Below, piece after piece: positions 10,815-19,736 of a stretch of DNA of 64,000 nucleotides (position 1 is its first letter; every line of letters starts with the position of its first letter). Below the pieces are notes generated by a model. That model had not been told where the DNA came from. It saw nothing but the letters and a program-made list of their open reading frames with translations, and made no database searches. The stretch comes from Candidatus Melainabacteria bacterium (GTDB lineage: Bacteria; Cyanobacteriota; Vampirovibrionia; Gastranaerophilales; Gastranaerophilaceae), in NCBI GenBank assembly GCA_022009935.1, contig CP091731.1, forward strand, positions 1,302,001 to 1,366,000, given 5' to 3'. Position numbers and translations under genes: made by a program.

Positions 10815-11727
10815 CAAATATGAAAAAATAAAAGAAAAATATAAATCGTATCAAGATAAATCCTTATCTATAATAAAAGATAAGCTGTATAAGCTTGACA
10901 TAAGGCTTTACGATGAAATTGTGTTGTTTTTAAAAGGGTCAAAAAATATAAGGAGCTTAATATTATATTTGATTTGTCTATTATATGACACTAAAATTGA
11001 CAAAAATATAATTAAAATTGGTATAATTACAGAGTTAATCCACAATGCCTCATTGTTTATGATGATGTGGTGGATGATTGCGATATAAGACGTGGAATTT
11101 TAACATTTAATAAAAAATATGACAACAAGTTTGCCTGCCTTCTTGGGGATTATATGCTGACTTTGGCTGTGAATGAGATGTTAAGCTTGAATTGTGCTCG
11201 GATTGAAAAGAATTTTAATCGTGCTATAAACCATATGTGTATTGGCGAAATAGAACAATACCAAGACAGATATAAAATTATTACAATGGAAAAATATATA
11301 CAAAAATGTATTAGAAAGACCTCGCTATTGTATGAAGCTGCTTGTTACGCTTTTTTGTTGTTTATATATAAAAGACTATAAAAAAAGCTATAAAAATTGT
11401 GAAATTTGCAAGATATTTTGGGATTGCTTTTCAAATTAAGGATGATTTAAACAATATATTTGATGAAAATTATGTAAAACCAAAATTAAATGATATAAAA
11501 AATGGTATCTATAACTCGAATGCTATTTTTGCAAGTTATGATTATCCTGATTTGTTTAATAAATCTGAAGAAGAATATATTAATATATTAAAAATGAAAA
11601 ATATATTAATAAAAGCAAAAAACTTATTGAAAAATATGTTAAAAAAGCCGAAAAAGCGCTTGAAAGTATAAACAATAGCACCTATAAAGAAGATTTGTTT
11701 ACAATATTAGATATGTTTATGTTATAG
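10807..11727 (+). CDS. Trans-polyprenyl diphosphate synthase, frameshifted
   Basis: Class I isoprenyl chain-elongating enzyme, probably making the side chain of a quinone or the undecaprenyl precursor. The first aspartate-rich motif DDVVDDCDIRRG lies at a frameshift near 11055. The second is FQIKDDLNNIFDENY. ELIHNASL before the first motif and LLGDYMLTLAVNEML after it are typical. Two further shifts occur near 11370 and 11620. The start is taken as TTG at 10807, overlapping the end of thrB by eight bases, which suggests translational coupling. Product chain length cannot be told. Confidence 0.85.
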
Positions 11728-11769
11728 TTATAATGGTTTAAAACACTAGATAAAAATAAGGAAATAAAA

Positions 11770-14052
11770 ATGGATAATAAAATAAAAGAATTAGAAAATG
11801 AGTTATATATGCAGGTTGAAAGTTCGACACCTGAATACATCAAAAAACGACAATTGGTTGATATTGATAATAAAATGAGTTTGTATTTAAATTAAAAAGG
11901 GAATATTTGTATCCTTATGACGAAAATAAAAATCCTTTAGGTTTAAATTTAAATGAGTGGTTGATAAATTACGAAAAAGAAGCAAAAGTTTCAACTGCAG
12001 GCATACGTGGCTCACAAAACATATTATATCCGGAAGATACACGATTTCCAATAAATATGATAGGGATTATGTTGGCAACGATTGCAAAGGCTTTGGTTGC
12101 AAAGGAAAAATATTCTGACAAAGATATTTATAAAATAGTAGGTCGTGAAGTTCGCTATAATAGTTCAAAGATGCAAGAACTTATTGCGAGAATTCAAGCA
12201 GCACGAGAAATAAGAACGCTAATTGCAAAAGATAGAAAAACAATACCGATATGGTTGGCTTCTTTTTTGGCATTTAAGCTTGATTTGTTGGGTGGAGAGT
12301 ATATTACATCAAGCCACGGTATAAGTGTGAAAAACGCTACAAAAGATTTGAACTCCCAAAGGAAGTCAATATTTGCCTGAGGAGTCGTTGGAGTTTGTAA
12401 ATAAGATAAAACAGATTTTTGAATATGCCGATAAAAACGGAAGTTATGATATTAAAATTTCGGCAAATGACAGCGAATACATTGACGAAAACATAATGGC
12501 GAAGCTTAATGACGGCATTGATTTATATTATGAATATTTAAAATCAGGTGTTGCAAATGATGAAAATATTGAGCTTATAAAGAATGCAAAGTTAAAAACA
12601 GTGATTGAAAATGTAGGTGGAAGTGCTTTACCGCACTTTGTCAAAATTGTTGGCAAAACTTGAAATTGATGGCAGTTTTGACTGGTTTAATATAGAAGAA
12701 GACCCATTTTTTCCACGGTATTGGCAAATATGACCACGACCCAAAAGGTAACAAAGCGTTTTATGATTATTCGGTTGATGCTACTGTATTATCAAAAAAA
12801 CAAATGGTGAGCAATATTTTCCGGTTATAGAAACATTAAATTATAAAGAAAAGTTAAAGAACTATCCAATAGGTACAGCGGTTTTAATAACAGACCCTGA
12901 CCATGATAGGTTGACTTGTTGTCAAATTGAGGATGAGCAAAATATAGAAACGATTAAAGAAGCCGGTATAGACTGTGTAAAACTTGATAATGGTCGTGTG
13001 TTGACTGTTTTGACCGCTAATCAATCGTTTTTGCTCATAATGGATTTTTGGTACAGCCAATTGAAAAAATCAGGAAAGCTTGAAGAACATCCTCGCTTTA
13101 TAATAAAAACAACAGCATCTGCTATGAGTTGGGATGAGTGGGCGCATAAGAATAAAATAAAGGTTGTCAATGTGCCGGTTGGGTTTAAAGAAATTGCTAA
13201 CGTTATGAAAAAAGGTTGAAAAGCAAATAAGTGAAAACCCTCAAAAACCTGTTGTTGTAACGGATGTTTTTTGGAAAAGAAATTAATCTTGGGGTTAATC
13301 CTCGTTTGATATTTGGTGGTGAAGAATCCGGCGGTATGATTATTGGGTCAAACGATTTAATAACTTCAAAAGCAGGACGAATAGCGATAGCTATGGAGAA
13401 AAAATCTGCAACAGAAGCTATTATTGTTGCAAGTGCGCTTGTGTCAAAGCTTAACAGCAAAGGTTTAACTTTATCACAAGCTTTGCTTCATTTGTTTGAC
13501 ACAAATAAAATTATAGCAAAGTATGACGTTCGTGAGGATATTTCATATTATAATGAATCAGAGCCTGATATAAATAAATTAAAAAGAAGCTAAAAAAGCC
13601 GGCGAAGCAAAAAAGAACGTCGAACGATTTATTTTACTTGACTTTGGCTTTGGCAAAAATTGACAAAAAATAACAATAAATGATGTTATAACAATCTTTA
13701 ATTCGCTTGGTTCAAAGCTTGATTTTTCAAACTTAAAGGATATAAAATTTGTAGGTGATGGAACGTATTTAGAATTTACGGATAAATTTATCGAAATCCG
13801 CCCATCAGAACTGATGCAAAAACAAAAGCTTACGGTTCAGGTGATGATAAGGACAACATCATCCAATATGCAAGGTTTTTAGGCAATTATTCAGGCGAGC
13901 TAAACAATGTTTATAAAAGAATAATAAGTGAAAAAGATTATAAAGAAGCAAAAGAAAGTTCTTTAAATCGCTATTTAGAATTTGCCAACAAAGATAGTGG
14001 CGATACGTTGTTTGAGATACCTGATTATTCAAAAACTTTAAATTTAAAATAA
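11770..14052 (+). CDS. Alpha-D-phosphohexomutase (phosphoglucomutase/phosphomannomutase family), heavily frameshifted
   Basis: Interconverts hexose 1- and 6-phosphates for cell envelope sugars. Reconstructed length about 760 residues, longer than the usual 450-580. Recognisable loops in order: active-serine loop EYITSSHGISVK (SSH in place of TASHNP), metal loop ITDPDHDRLTC, sugar loop FGGEESGGMI, and phosphate loop EIRPS followed by a shift. At least six one-base shifts occur, so the enzyme is probably intact in the real genome. ATG 11770 follows an AAGGAAATAAAA ribosome site. The long insert between serine and metal loops is a family variation I cannot name. Confidence 0.85.
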
Positions 14053-14084
14053 ATAAAACAAAATTGAACAGTTTTTATAGGGTT

Positions 14085-14345
14085 GCAAGGGGGCTTTAGC
14101 CCCTTGCAACCCTGTGGAATGTTTGCTTATTTGTTTGATTCCGTTTCCTACATTTTTAGTTGTGAATGTCCAAGGGGGTACAGGGGACGGCAAAGCCGTC
14201 CCCTGTATAAATATATTATCCGCCGTAGGAAAGCCAAATTTTGACTAGTGCGCCGTGTGTGCATCAACACATAAAGGCACGGTTCTGTGAGCTAGAAAGA
14301 AATCCAAGACAGCCAACGACGAATCCGCAGCCTGTTATATAAAAC
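14085..14345 (+). repeat. Repeat family B, variant copy
   Basis: Starts with the perfect inverted repeat TTGCAAGGGGGC / GCCCCTTGCAA and holds GGGGACGGCAAAGCCGTCCCC, a variant of the family palindrome in which the loop changed while pairing stayed. Located just after the phosphohexomutase stop, so it may also end transcription. Confidence 0.75.
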
Positions 14346-14514
14346 TAAAACAAAAAACATGAAGAAAAAAGATATAAATGAACTTCAACGCAAAAAGTAA
14401 TTAAAAGTCAATCCATGTTGGTGAATGAGTACAAAAATCGAGGGGCACAAGCCCGTTATACAAAAAAGGAAAAATGGAAAATAAAAATTAAAGGTTAATA
14501 AAATTAAATTAAAT

Positions 14515-14715
14515 ATAATGTCCTCGGACGGGGCAACTTTGGTGGCAAAAGTTGCACAAAACCGTAACTCCGACTTGTCGTTCACATTTCACTAAACTCA
14601 ACTCGAGCCTGCGTAACTCACATTGGGCAAAGCCCAATGTTCAAACAAACTTGGCTTTGACGATGTTTCGTTAAGTGATAATTGTTCACGACTGCGTATG
14701 GGGTTGCACAAATTT
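14515..14715 (+). repeat. Repeat family C, variant copy
   Basis: TCCTCGGACGGGGCAACTTT and AAAGTTGCACAAAACCG replace the GGTTACTTTT / AAAAGTAACC pair of the other copies, a paired change. Ends with GATAATTGTTCACGACTGCG and GGGTTGCA. Also contains the hairpin CATTGGGCAAAGCCCAATG near 14621-14639. The inverted copy at 50330-50525 carries the same variant. Confidence 0.75.
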
Positions 14716-14744
14716 AAGTTTATTATGATAAACGGTATTAGGAA

Positions 14745-15345
14745 GTACCAATTGGACTTCAATGCAAAATCAAAACAAAAGTCAATCCATGTTGGGGGAT
14801 AAGTGCAAAAAATTGAGGGGCGCTGTCTTGGATTACGTCGGGTTCGGAACTATGCAACTTCGTTTCATAATTTTTCACAAAATTATTTCACTCCGTTCAG
14901 TTTTCGCTCCTGTGGAGTTTTCTTCGAAAACTCTTACGTCGCCTATTAACTACTTCGCTTTATACTCGGAAGCTGGGTCGCTTCCCTCGTCTAAAGCTCC
15001 GCACGGCTTACGCATTTTTTACCGCCTGGGGCATCTGCCCTCATTTTATTCGAGCATCTTTCCTACGGCGGTCATTAACTACTTCGCTTTATACTCGGAA
15101 GCTGGGTCGCTTCCTCGTCTAAAGCTCCGCACGGCTTACGCTTTTCTCCTCACAATCAGGCGAAGCCAACGACGAATCCGCAGCCTGTTATATAAAACTA
15201 AAACAAAAACATGAAGAAAAAAAGATATAAATGAACTTCAACGCAAAAAGTAATTAAAAGTCAATCCATGTTGGTGAATTAATAAGAAAGGATAAAGGGC
15301 GATAGCCCGTTATATAAAAAGCCTAGTTTCCGCCCCAAGCAACGT
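14745..15345 (+). repeat. Composite of repeat families A and D
   Basis: A fragment of family A (CCAATTGGACTTCAATGC) is followed by a long GC-richer family D copy with internally duplicated segments around TTAACTACTTCGCTTTATAC and AGCTCCGCACGGCTTACGC (14946-15026 and 15071-15140), then another family A fragment. Open frames here are repeat translations. The inverted relative is at 50580-50825. No gene is seen between 14053 and 15446. Confidence 0.75.
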
Positions 15346-15446
15346 GAAAGTTATTCCAGGTTGGTGAAAGAAATATTGAAATATTTTTCTATTAGTGGTA
15401 AAAATAAAAAAATTATATTTAAAATAAGGAGGATTTATTATTTTTT

Positions 15447-16133
15447 ATTAAGTATTTGTCACATAGTGGATTTTATATAAATATAAACAATAAATATGGT
15501 GTGCTTATTGACCCGTTTATAAAGAATAATCCGCTTGCAGATTTTGATTATAAAAATCATTTGATAACACATATTTTTGTAACACATGCCCATGGTGACC
15601 ATTTGGGTTTGTGCAATTGAAATATCAAAAAGTACAAAAGCCCCAATATATTGTATTTTTGAGCTTGCAAATTATTGTTCAAAAATGGGTGCAATGTGTG
15701 TTGGTATGAATTTAGGTGGTGAAATAAAATTTGAATTTGGTTCAGCGTTGTTTTAAACGCTCAACATTCATCATCTTGTCCTGATGGGACTTATGGCGGG
15801 TGTGCAAGTTCAATACTTTTTAATATAAATGGAAATAAAATATTTCATTTGGGCGACACAAGTTTGCATTCGGATTTAAAATTGTATGGTGACGTTTATA
15901 ATCCTGAAACAGTTTTGTGTCCTATTGGTGGGTTTTATACTATGGGTATTGATGATGCGGTTATTGCTTCTAAAATGTTAAATGCTAAAAATATAATTCC
16001 AATGCACTATAATACATTTACCCCTATAAGGGCTAATGCATTTGAGTTTAAAGAAAAAATAGAAAAGATAAACCATCAAAAGTGTATTGTGATGGATGTT
16101 AATCAGGAAATATATATTGAAAAAATAAATTAA
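15447..16133 (+). CDS. UPF0173-type metallo-beta-lactamase-fold hydrolase, frameshifted
   Basis: Predicted zinc-dependent hydrolase of unknown substrate. KYLSHSGFYININNKYGVLI opens the MBL fold; the metal motif is FVTHAHGDHLG (HxHxDH), followed by SSSCPDGTYGGCASSILFNI, IFHLGDTSLHSDL and MHYNTFTPIRANAFEFK, which match the UPF0173 pattern. Shifts near 15618 and 15742. A strong AAGGAGG lies at 15426-15432 but no ATG follows at the right distance; ATT at 15447 or a misread base may be the start. The last codons (EIYIEKIN) overlap the antisense promoter of the micropeptide module that follows. Confidence 0.82.
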
Positions 16134-16144
16134 AATGATATAAT
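16117..16144 (+). promoter_or_regulatory. Antisense promoter of micropeptide module 1
   Basis: TTGAAA (16117-16122), 16-bp spacer, TATAAT (16139-16144). It overlaps the final codons of the upstream hydrolase gene and drives transcription rightwards against the peptide gene at 16186-16269. The same pair recurs in modules 2 to 4. Confidence 0.75.
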
Positions 16145-16150
16145 AAGAAT

Positions 16151-16241
16151 AGGGTGAGCGGTTTAGGATCCGCTCTTTAAAAACCCTAATTGTTAAGTTT
16201 AAGCGCTAGTATAATTAATAAAATTAATATTAGCGCTTTTT
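16151..16241 (+). ncRNA. Predicted antisense RNA of module 1 (about 90 nt)
   Basis: Starts about seven bases after TATAAT. The 5' end folds as AGGGT / ACCCT enclosing GAGCGG / CCGCTC. The 3' end is AGCGCTA.. / ..TAGCGCT followed by TTTTT (16237-16241), an intrinsic terminator. The whole RNA is complementary to the 3' half of the peptide mRNA, including most codons. Both ends are inferred from sequence; no expression data. Confidence 0.6.
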
Positions 16242-16269
16242 CGCTAATAGCGATTAACATTTCCGACAT
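16186..16269 (-). CDS. Module 1 hydrophobic micropeptide (27 aa), type I toxin-like
   Basis: Reads MSEMLIAISEKALILI and continues LLIILALKLNN, a short acidic/polar head, one hydrophobic segment of about 16 residues and a basic-polar tail, the build of membrane-acting type I toxins. AAAGGAGGTGAT directly at the start matches the usual anti-Shine-Dalgarno over 12 bases; the internal ATG three codons later (24 aa) is also a possible start because its spacing is more normal. Promoter at 16361-16389. The stop lies within the terminator stem 16151-16187. Shares sequence with modules 2-5. Function not proven. Confidence 0.65.
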   Translation of the reverse strand: MSEMLIAISEKALILILLIILALKLNN

Positions 16270-16355
16270 CACCTCCTTTCATTGCAACGTTTAATCCTAA
16301 ACTTGTTCGTTTCGCGCAATTGAGGAAAGTTTGCCATAGGGGTTTGCCCTATTTG
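16270..16355 (-). promoter_or_regulatory. Structured leader of module 1 mRNA with anti-Shine-Dalgarno element
   Basis: About 85 nt. Near the 5' end ATAGGG-CAAAC-CCCTAT forms a hairpin. Further on CCTC-A-ATTGC can pair with GCAAT-GAAAG-GAGG, covering the ribosome site. The leader is nearly invariant in modules 1, 2 and 3, while the peptides differ, which suggests selection on RNA structure. Confidence 0.55.
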
Positions 16356-16360
16356 TTCTA

Positions 16361-16389
16361 ATTATACTGAAAATATGTATAAGTGTAAA
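16361..16389 (-). promoter_or_regulatory. Sense promoter of module 1
   Basis: Minus-strand TTTACA (16384-16389), 17-bp spacer, TATAAT (16361-16366): near-consensus sigma70 promoter facing the micropeptide. Equivalent sites: 16649-16677, 23711-23739 and a weaker CATAAT version at 24124-24152. Confidence 0.75.
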
Positions 16390-16402
16390 GATTAAATATA
16401 TA

Positions 16403-16531
16403 TTGAAAAAATAAATTAAAATGATATAATAAAAATAGGGTGAGCGGTTTAGGAATCCGCTCTTTAAAAAAACCCTAATGTTTTGTTAAAAGTGCTATTA
16501 TAATCAGTAAGATTAAAAATAGCGCTTTTTC
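16403..16531 (+). ncRNA. Module 2 antisense promoter and predicted antisense RNA
   Basis: TTGAAA 16403-16408, 16-bp spacer, TATAAT 16425-16430. Transcript from about 16437, with 5' hairpin AGGGT / ACCCT (16437-16476) and 3' hairpin AGTGCTATT / AATAGCGCT followed by a T-run to 16531. Relative to module 1 the 3' stem changed on one side to a G-U pair, so pairing is kept. Confidence 0.58.
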
Positions 16532-16558
16532 GCTAATAGCGATTAACATTTCCGACAT
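16475..16558 (-). CDS. Module 2 hydrophobic micropeptide (27 aa)
   Basis: Reads MSEMLIAISEKALFLILL then IIIALLTKH. Same head as module 1, variable hydrophobic core and tail. Ribosome site AAAGGAGGTGAT is unchanged. Sense promoter at 16649-16677 (TTTACA, 17 bp, TATAAT) is intact although the transposon target duplication starts two bases upstream of its -35 box. Confidence 0.63.
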   Translation of the reverse strand: MSEMLIAISEKALFLILLIIIALLTKH

Positions 16559-16678
16559 CACCTCCTTTCATTGCAACGTTTAATCCTAAACTTGTTCGTT
16601 TCGCGCAATTGAGGAAAGTTTGCCATAGGGTTTGCCCTATTTGTTCTAATTATACTGAAAATATGTATAAGTGTAAAG

Positions 16679-16686
16679 ATTAAATA
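16679..16686. repeat. Target site duplication, left copy (ATTAAATA)
   Basis: ATTAAATA at 16679-16686 is repeated exactly at 23457-23464, directly outside the two inverted ends of the transposon. Eight base pairs is the size expected for the IS1595 family. Confidence 0.92.
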
Positions 16687-16710
16687 GGGATTGGCATAGC
16701 AAATTCCACT

Positions 16711-16757
16711 AAATAGGTTCAAATCAAATGTAGCATTGTGTTTGAACCTATTTTTAG
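16711..16757 (+). terminator. Strong hairpin inside the left transposon end
   Basis: AAATAGGTTCAAA (16711-16723) pairs with TTTGAACCTATTT (16741-16753), a perfect 13-bp stem followed by TTT. It probably stops transcription entering the element from outside, or leaving it. Confidence 0.7.
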
Positions 16758-16852
16758 TATATTTCGCTTACTAGCAAGTTTTTCTCCTGACAAATTTTGG
16801 TTAATTTAGGTACCTAAAAAGTTAACAATTTAAAATTTGAAAGGAAAAAATC

Positions 16853-18153
16853 ATGAACGAAATTAAATGTCCTAATTGCGGAGAAGAATTCTCCATTGAT
16901 GAAAATTATTACAACAAAATAGTAAAGCAAATTCGTGATAAAGAATTTGCTAAAGAAGTAAAAAATATTGAAGCTAAATGTGATAAAGATATTGAACATC
17001 TTTTACAATTATCAAGGTTGGAATTACAAAAAGTCTTTGATGAAGAATTAGCAGATAAAGATGCGGGAGATAGTTAAATTACAAGCAAAAATTGAAACAA
17101 ATGAAGCATCCTTTTATGCAAAACTTAACAGCTTCATTGCAGAAAAAGATAAGGAAGTTGGTGAACTCCAAAATAAATTAGCTAATTTTAATAAAGACAA
17201 AGATTTAGAAATTGCTAATGTTATGGCTGATGCAAGCAAGACTATAGCTTCTCATGAAAAAATTTATTATGGAATTAACTCAAGAAAGTGAATTAGCTTT
17301 GAAAGAATATCAGCTTAAAGAAAAAACTTTGAAAGAAAAATATGAAGCTGAATTACGGTTTAAAGATGAAGAAATTTTACGTTACAAAGATTTCAAAGCA
17401 AAATTATCTACAAAAATGTTAGGTGAAAGTTTAGAGCAGCATTGTGAAATAGCATTTGAACAATTACGTGCTACCGGATTTAAAACTGCTGAATTTGGTA
17501 AGGATAATGATGCAAAATCTGGCAGTAAAGGTGATTACATTTACCGAGATTATGATAGTTCTGGAAATGAAATAATTTCTATTATGTTTGAGATGAAAAA
17601 TGAAGCTGATACCAATGGTACTAAAAAGAAAAATACAGATTTCTTGAAGGAGTTGGATAAAGATAGAAGTGAAAAAAATTGTGAATATGCAATATTGGTT
17701 TCAATGTTGGAGTCAGAGAATGAATTGTATAATAATGGCATTGTAGATATGTCGCACATTTACGAAAAAACGTATGTAATTCGCCCTCAGTTCTTTATAC
17801 CTATTATTACAATTTTAAGGAATACAGCTTTGAATAGTGCTGAATACAGAAAAGAACTTGCAGTTATTAAATCTCAGAATATTGATGTAAGTAATTTTGA
17901 AGCTGCGTTGTTTGATTTTAAAGATAAATTTTCTAAGAATTATGAGTTAGCCAGTCGTAAATTTAAAACTGCTATTGATGAAATTGACAAGACTATTGAC
18001 CATTTGCAGAAAACTAAAGAAGCATTATTATCTTCTGAAAATAATTTGCGGTTAGCGAATAATAAAGCAGAGGATTTGTCTATAAAAAGGTTAACGAAGG
18101 ATAATCCTACTATGAGTGCTAAGTTTGCAGAAGTACATAACATTATTAACTGA
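16853..18153 (+). CDS. DUF2130 family protein with N-terminal zinc ribbon, frameshifted
   Basis: First cargo gene. The N-terminus holds IKCPNCGEEFSIDE, one CxxC half of a zinc ribbon. A long coiled-coil rich in Lys and Glu follows, with shifts near 17065 and 17265. The C-terminal 290 residues carry LGESLEQHCEIAFEQLR, GSKGDYIYRDYD, ISIMFEMKNEADT and NCEYAILVSMLE, typical of DUF2130. GDYIYR and FEMKNE resemble the acidic core of a restriction-endonuclease-like fold (inference). ATG 16853 follows GAAAGGA. A terminator lies at 18182-18208. Role unknown; family members often occur in mobile or variable regions. Confidence 0.82.
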
Positions 18154-18181
18154 AATTAATAATTTCAATAATTTATCTTAA

Positions 18182-18209
18182 AAGCAGTAAATTTACTTAC
18201 TGCTTTTTA
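18182..18209 (+). terminator. Intrinsic terminator after the DUF2130 gene
   Basis: AAAGCAGTAA and TTACTGCTTTTT form an 8-10 bp stem followed by a T-run, 28 bp after the stop codon. Confidence 0.75.
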
Positions 18210-18253
18210 TATTTTGTAATAAATGTAAAATTTTAATTTAATGGAGAGATGAA

Positions 18254-18406
18254 ATGAACAATTACGATATCATGTTCAAAGAAATTAATTTAATTAAAGA
18301 ATTATTTAAACAAAAATTTGATAAAGAATTAGAATTTGATTGCGAAATTGATATACAACAAGATGGCTGTTGTTATATATCAATGAAAAGTAAATTTAAG
18401 ATTTAA
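18254..18406 (+). CDS. Small cargo protein, 50 aa, unknown
   Basis: ATG at 18254 follows GGAGAG. Reads MNNYDIMFKEINLIKELF, then KQKFDKELEFDCEI and DIQQDGCCYISMKS. Charged, probably a soluble alpha/beta mini-protein with a CC pair. Ends back to back with the opposite gene at 18407. I do not recognise the family. Confidence 0.5.
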   Translation: MNNYDIMFKEINLIKELFKQKFDKELEFDCEIDIQQDGCCYISMKSKFKI

Positions 18407-18679
18407 TTATTCAAATTCAACATTAAATATTGTATCAATATCAATTATATGAGTTCCTTGGCTAGTGGTTAATATTAACACCCCAGAATCTTTACATTCC
18501 ATATCAGATACAGATATGCCGGTATCTCTCCAAGTACGATTAGGCAATAATTCCTTGCAACCATATTGTTTATCTACATTAGATGTTTTGCTATGAATGC
18601 ACCTAATATAAACTCTTTCAGGACATTTTAATTCTTTCCATTTTTCTATCAAATCATTAACTTTTGCTACATTATACAT
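18407..18679 (-). CDS. Hypothetical cargo protein, 90 aa
   Basis: Start placed at ATG 18677-18679 because GAGGTGAG lies just upstream; an earlier in-frame start would add 16 hydrophobic residues without a ribosome site. The protein has KWKELKCPERVYIRCIHSKT and ELLPNRTWRDTGISVSDMEC, four cysteines in total, and ends IDTIFNVEFE. Probably a small soluble beta-rich protein. Family not recognised. Stands alone on the minus strand inside the transposon. Confidence 0.55.
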   Translation of the reverse strand: MYNVAKVNDLIEKWKELKCPERVYIRCIHSKTSNVDKQYGCKELLPNRTWRDTGISVSDMECKDSGVLILTTSQGTHIIDIDTIFNVEFE

Positions 18680-18738
18680 TGAACTCACCTCGCTTTCACC
18701 ATATGAAAGAATAACATAAAAACAATACAAAATTAATT

Positions 18739-19085
18739 TTAGTAAAGTTTATCATAAAATTTTCTGTAATTATCATTTGTCTTAAAGTCATTTGATTTCA
18801 ACATAGTATAAGCATTATTTAAGGTTTTATAAGCATCAGAATTTTTATCAATAATTTCAAGCAATTCTTCAAATTCTATTTGTCTAGCCTTGCTCAAAGC
18901 AGTTGAATCATCAATTTCATTCTGCAAAGGATTTATATAATATCTTACATACATTTTTAAATTCTTTTTAATCCTTTCATTCATCGTAAAAACTAGGATT
19001 ATTAACAAGAAAATCACTCCAAGATTTTATCCAAATCCCAAGCTCCATACATATTAACTGTTGTATAATCTCCGGGATTATGCAT
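18739..19085 (-). CDS. Hypothetical cargo protein, about 115 aa, frameshifted
   Basis: Reconstruction from ATG 19083-19085 gives MHNPGDYTTVNMYGAWDLDK, then a shift to WSDFLVNNPSFYDE, a second shift, and IKKNLKMYVRYYINPLQNEI continuing to NDNYRKFYDKLY. Without this correction the N-terminus would look like a membrane helix, an artefact of the wrong frame. It is soluble, alpha-helical and charged. Its start directly follows the stop of the lipoprotein gene (TAGCATG), so the two are probably co-translated. Function unknown. Confidence 0.55.
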
Positions 19086-19086
19086 G

Positions 19087-19683
19087 CTAAAAAGCAACAT
19101 CTTTCAGATATAGTGCTTCTCTACTTCTTATTGATAAATAATCATTCCATGCTTTACCTAAATATTTAGCAAATGCTTGAGCTTGATAATACATATCAAA
19201 TTCGGACCAAAATGCACCTTCACCCATATACTGCATAATTATAAGACCGTGGTCAAAACTACTTTCATCTAAGTATAGTTGCAAATTATCATAGGTAAAG
19301 TTTAAACCTTCCGCTTTGAATGATAAACGTTCTCGTTGCGGGTATGTATGTAAAGTATCCAATTCGAGGTTTGTTTTAAGAACATCATTGTACATATACA
19401 TATTATTAAGGTATACAGCGTATAATTTATCTTTTTCTGCTTTGGAATTATTACCTTCCAAATACTCTTTTAATTCGGATGTTGCTGTATTCATTTGATT
19501 TAAGATGGTTTTTGCAGATAACTTGCTATCCGTAGATAATTTATCTATCTTTTTTATGCTTTTATATTGTGCTTCAGATATTGTGTTTGTAGAAATATCT
19601 TTAGTGTTAGATACAGCGGTACATCCAGTGGTTGTTAGTGCCAAAGCACATATAATAGAAATTGCTAATATTGTTTTTTTCAT
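19087..19683 (-). CDS. Cargo lipoprotein, 198 aa
   Basis: Type II signal peptide MKKTILAISIICALALTTTG followed by Cys-21 (lipobox LTTTGC). The mature part is helical with KKIDKLSTDSKLSAKTILNQ and ends YLSIRSREALYLKDVAF. ATG 19683 follows an AAGGAG ribosome site. It is the first of two coupled genes. It may be an envelope partner of the neighbouring zinc-ribbon membrane proteins (inference). Family not recognised. Confidence 0.7.
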   Translation of the reverse strand: MKKTILAISIICALALTTTGCTAVSNTKDISTNTISEAQYKSIKKIDKLSTDSKLSAKTILNQMNTATSELKEYLEGNNSKAEKDKLYAVYLNNMYMYNDVLKTNLELDTLHTYPQRERLSFKAEGLNFTYDNLQLYLDESSFDHGLIIMQYMGEGAFWSEFDMYYQAQAFAKYLGKAWNDYLSIRSREALYLKDVAF

Positions 19684-19736
19684 AAAAATCTCCTTATAAA
19701 CTTTTTGAATGGAACACTATTTACTCATAATAATTT

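Noticed and set aside
14762..15214. 150-residue ORF
   Set aside because: It is a translation of repeat family D with an internal duplication; no start signal and no homology-like motifs.
16814..16999. Minus-strand ORF opposite the DUF2130 gene
   Set aside because: It is a shadow of the real gene, low-complexity Phe/Ile-rich and without a ribosome site.
18975..19017. Membrane helix at the N-terminus of the 18739-19085 protein
   Set aside because: It appears only in the shifted frame; the alternative frame gives a soluble N-terminus continuous with the coupled start at 19085.
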